Below are positions 61,018 through 64,000 of a stretch of DNA of 64,000 bases, piece after piece. A model generated the notes under the pieces. It saw nothing but the letters and a program-made list of their open reading frames with translations. It was not told the origin of the DNA and ran no database searches. Source of the stretch: Podospora pseudocomata (lineage: Eukaryota; Ascomycota; Sordariomycetes; Sordariales; Podosporaceae); NCBI RefSeq assembly GCF_035222375.1, contig NC_085889.1:1488001-1552000 (forward strand), in the 5' to 3' direction. The translations under genes were made by a program, and so were the position numbers. Numbering within the stretch: position 1 is the stretch's first letter; each line of letters opens with the position of its first letter.

Positions 61018-62120
61018 ATGTACCTCCCTTCTACCCGAAACACCCTCCTGCCGCTGGCGGCCTTCCTCCTCCCTTCCCTGGTCTCCGCCCACGGCGTCAT
61101 CCTCGCTGCCCAAGGCGAGGCCGACTCCCCCCCTTCCGTCGGCTTCATGGTCAACGACGCCATCGCCCGCAACTGCACCTCCATCAACCCCTGCCAGATG
61201 GACACAACCATCATCCGCGACGCCGAAATCGCCGCCGGCACCGTCAACTCCTGCGGCCGCACCAAGCTCAACGGCAACATCGACGTCGGCACCGTGACCG
61301 AAAACGCACTCGCCGAAGGCGCCGTCACGGCCGTGAGACAAGGCTCCAGCGTCGAAGTGACGATCCACCAGGTCAACGCCGACGGCGCAGGACCTTACAC
61401 CTGCGACTTGGACGAAGGGTCCAACTCGGGAATCATGTCCCACGAGCTGGTCGTGAGCAACAATATCCCTGGACAGAATGGACTTAGTCAGGCTGCTGAG
61501 CAGGAGTTCACTATCACGGTGACCATGCCGGATGATATGAAGTGCATCGGTGGTTCGACGGGGAACGTGTGTACGGTTAGGTGCAGGAATGCTGCTCAGG
61601 CGGGGCCTTTTGGAGGTTTGATTTCCCCCCTTTTTCCCACCCTCTTCTGTCCAGCTCTCATAGGTACTGACACTGTCATGAAGGATGCTTCGCGGTCCAA
61701 CAAATCGACGTTGAGCCCGCTATCAACACCGCCAAGGACATCACCACAGCCGACACGCTCGAAGCAGCCCAGTTTCAGACCTCGGCTAACCAAGCCGCCT
61801 TTGCCGCCGCTGTTGATGCCAACGCCAAGGCTGGCTCTTCGGAGCAGGAACAAAACCTCGCTGCTGTCGAGGCTATCCTTGGGCTGAGCACCGTTTCTGC
61901 CGAGTTTCCTACTTTGACTCCGACGATCAACACGGAGAGGATTGTGCCTACGGGTACGGCTGGTGCGCAGCCTACTGCTGCTTTGGGCAGTACTCCGTTC
62001 CCTGTTGAGAATGGTGACGGCAACAACGGAAATGGCAACGGGAACACCGGCAACGACAATCCCGACGCTGGCGTGAATCCATTCCCTGTTGAGGATGGCA
62101 ATGGCAATGACAACGGTAAT

Positions 62121-62152
<32 letters not shown>

Positions 62153-62270
62153 TAACGGCGGTGGTAGCGGCAGAGGCAGAGGCAGGGGCGGCCGCAACAG
62201 GAATCAAAAGAGATACCACACCGTCGAGGAGCTCCTCAAGCGGTTCGTCCTCCCCGATGATGGCAACTAA
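61018..62270 (+). CDS. Egh16-like (MAS/gEgh16) secreted surface protein
   Basis: Exons 61018-61615 and 61684-62270 (branch TACTGAC; weak donor GTTTGA), 394 residues. The signal peptide ends at VSA, exposing His as the predicted first mature residue (HGVILAAQGE). The body, with conserved cysteines (NSCGRT, PYTCDLDE, MKCIGG, VCTVRCRN, GGCFAVQQ), matches the Egh16-like family of appressorium- and infection-linked proteins. A histidine in IHQVNADG and another in MSHELVV could, with the N-terminal His, form a copper brace as in polysaccharide monooxygenases; this is inference. The C-terminus is a disordered tail with Asn-Gly repeats, an Arg-Gly run and two Lys-Arg sites around a short peptide. Confidence 0.85.
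62025..62165. repeat. Asn-Gly coding repeat in the Egh16-like tail
   Basis: AAYGGC-type hexamer repeats encoding consecutive Asn-Gly pairs (longest block about 62110-62160), similar in coding to the tract at 56557-56640 in the minisatellite gene. Confidence 0.85.
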
Positions 62271-62524
62271 GGGTCTCGCAACTGGGCTGGCTCCAGGGAT
62301 TGAGGAAAAGAGCTTCATCTTGTTTCCCCTATCATACCCCCTTGCCTAGACTATAGTAACGACACATGTACATAAGCAAGTAGTTAGTTAGCCTTCAATG
62401 AAATCACACCAGCAACGAAAAGCTTATATCCCACCCGTGAGTTCCTCAACTCAAAAAAAAAAATCCGCGTTTACATTCTTCCCCTCCCCCCCCGCCCCCA
62501 CCACCTACCTCCCCAACATTTTCT

Positions 62525-63215
62525 TCACCCTTCCATTCTCGTTCTCCTCCTCCACCACCCCGGCAATCTCCCCACCTCCCCCTCGCCCGACGGATCCGTA
62601 TCCCTCATCAGCGGCGACCTCACATAAACCGAATACCACCCTTCCTCACCCTGCCCCAAAACATCACACATCCCAACATACTCCCCAACATAAATATACA
62701 TCCACCCCACACCCTCCCCTTGCTCGCCCGTCTTTCCATCCTCCCACAACATCCCCTCCTCCTTCTTGCCATCACCTCCTTCCTCCTCGGCCGGCACCCA
62801 CCCCCGCTTGACAACCGGCATCAACATCCTCCCCCCTATCCATCGACTCAAGACAGATGTCATCCGCCGTGAGACAGTACTCCCATCTTGATGATCCCTC
62901 GGGAACAGCTTGTTCCGACGACACCCACTTGTCGAAATGGCTTCTTAACGCGTGGGTGTCCAGCCCGACGTATTTCTCCGAGTCGGAGAATATCGGTTGG
63001 GAGTGGGATCTGGCGAGGAAGGGGAGGTGGTAGATTTCTCGTAGGGTGGACCTGACGTTTGTTTGGAGGAGGGAGAGGAAGGTTGGCCAGGCGGTTTGGG
63101 AAAGGGGCGAGTGAGTGGTGCGGTAGATGGGGAGGCCCCAGGGGGAGGTGGGGTGGTGTGTGAGCTGGTTTTGGAGGGTTTCCAGGCCGGGAGGGAGAAG
63201 GGAGGAGGAGGTCAT
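62525..63215 (-). pseudogene. Hypothetical protein gene with a frameshift in a G6 run
   Basis: From the ATG at 63215 the frame encodes WGLPIYRTTHSPLSQ, a helical segment, HALRSHFDKWV and EYCLTADDICLESMD. At a run of six G on the minus strand (about 62833-62838) protein-like sequence shifts by one base and continues as MLMPVVKRGWVP, WMYIYVGEYVGMCDVL and WYSVYVRSPLM to the stop at 62525. The two halves together look like one widespread but uncharacterised fungal protein type (a YRTT start and a W-x-Y-x-YV-x-x-Y end). No intron of credible length can bridge the frames. It is either a real decay event or a homopolymer error. Earlier in-frame ATGs (63377, 63347) could extend the N-terminus. Confidence 0.55.
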
Positions 63216-64000
63216 CTTTCTGGATGGTGGGGGGGAGGGATGGTTTCTGGTGATGAGGGTTGATGTGCGGAGAGGGTTCGGACGCTTGGGTGGGAGGTTG
63301 AGGACAAGGGCATGAGAGGGGAGGGTGTATCGTTTTGAGAAGTTCATTGGAATGAATGGTAGTGATGACCTGAACATGTCGTGTGCGGTTCTTGACGGAG
63401 AGGTGAATGAGAGGCACGCAAGAACCGCGGGCTCACTCGGGCAAAGTTTGATGGGTGAGGTACCTAATGCATTGGTTGTCCCAGCTCTGTGCGTATTTCT
63501 CATGGTCCGATCTGGTCAATCACAGGGCTGTAACACTCGGGAGCGCAGGCTTTGCGCGCTGGGAAACGGGTCGATATTAAGGGAGGGGCGGTAGTGCCAT
63601 CTTCTCTGGCATTTTAAGTTGCAGTACGACACGCGAGGTAAGGCTTCCAGTGATGATTACCATCGAACGACCGGAATAATCGTACACCACCAAGGTGCGT
63701 TTGATTCAGGTTTGCTCACAAGTATCTACCTACCTTCCTCCAAGAGAAACACGAACTACTTACCTAGGCTATGTAGACCGGCCATCAATCACACGCCGCC
63801 CAGCACCACACCGCCAATGATCCCCACCTGGCTTCCTCCGACTAATCCTGGACTGGAATATCATAATGGAAAACCAGCTTCCCTAGCTTCGGATCCATCA
63901 GCTTATTCAGCTCTGTCGCCGTGTTATAGAGCTCTTTGACTGCCTCATTAGTGGCAAGGTTTGCCCCCTAGCCCGGTCCTAGGTTCGAGCTGATTTCCCG
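63216..64000. other. Terminal intergenic region
   Basis: Upstream flank of the frameshifted gene up to the window edge. No gene or RNA recognised. Confidence 0.5.

Noticed and set aside
63950-64000. GGTTCGAGC-like B-box at the right edge
   Set aside because: No pairing arms for a tRNA could be formed within the visible sequence.

Overview
The window is nuclear DNA of a filamentous ascomycete, most likely a Sordariomycete close to the Sordariales. Genes are interrupted by short introns (about 46-100 nt) with GTRNGT-type donors, CTAAC/CTGAC branch points and (C/T)AG acceptors. Pol III tRNA genes carry introns. The families are typical of these fungi: PTH11-like receptors, Egh16-like surface proteins, a highly reducing polyketide synthase, GH79 and GH30 enzymes, and small secreted proteins. 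No prokaryotic operons, CRISPR arrays, rRNA or intact transposons were seen. All gene models were spliced by eye.

Left part (1-25 kb): a membrane-anchored aspartic-protease-like protein with a degenerate active site (runs off the left edge); a first PTH11-like receptor; a secreted FAD-linked oxidase of the berberine-bridge type; an intron-containing tRNA read as Ala(CGC); a 1,212-residue CorA-like transporter with eight exons; a small secreted protein; a second PTH11-like receptor; a cytochrome P450; a DUF4267-type membrane protein; and a 14-helix MFS exporter.

Middle (25-41 kb): tRNA-Pro(UGG); a fungal N-terminal domain plus WD40 protein; an F-box protein; tRNA-Tyr(GUA); a decayed alpha/beta-hydrolase; a SAPS-domain (SIT4/PP6 phosphatase-associated) protein with an unresolved 3' end; and a GH79 beta-glucuronidase.

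Right part (41-64 kb): the core of a secondary-metabolite locus. An NRPS-like protein with an intact condensation domain but only a C-terminal stump of an adenylation domain (42.2-44.3 kb) is followed on the same strand by a complete highly reducing PKS, KS-AT-DH-MT-ER-KR-ACP (46.1-54.0 kb). The PKS has no release domain, so the stand-alone condensation protein is a natural candidate for offloading or acyl transfer. Next come a secreted minisatellite-encoded protein, a GH30 glycosidase, an Egh16-like secreted protein with a histidine at the predicted mature N-terminus, and a frameshifted hypothetical gene.

The observations most worth following up are the condensation-stump/HR-PKS pair with a perfect 12-bp CCG direct repeat between them, the catalytically dead and frameshifted hydrolase, the Ala(CGC) tRNA with a proline-like D arm, and two secreted Asn-Gly-repeat proteins that end in Lys-Arg-flanked short peptides.
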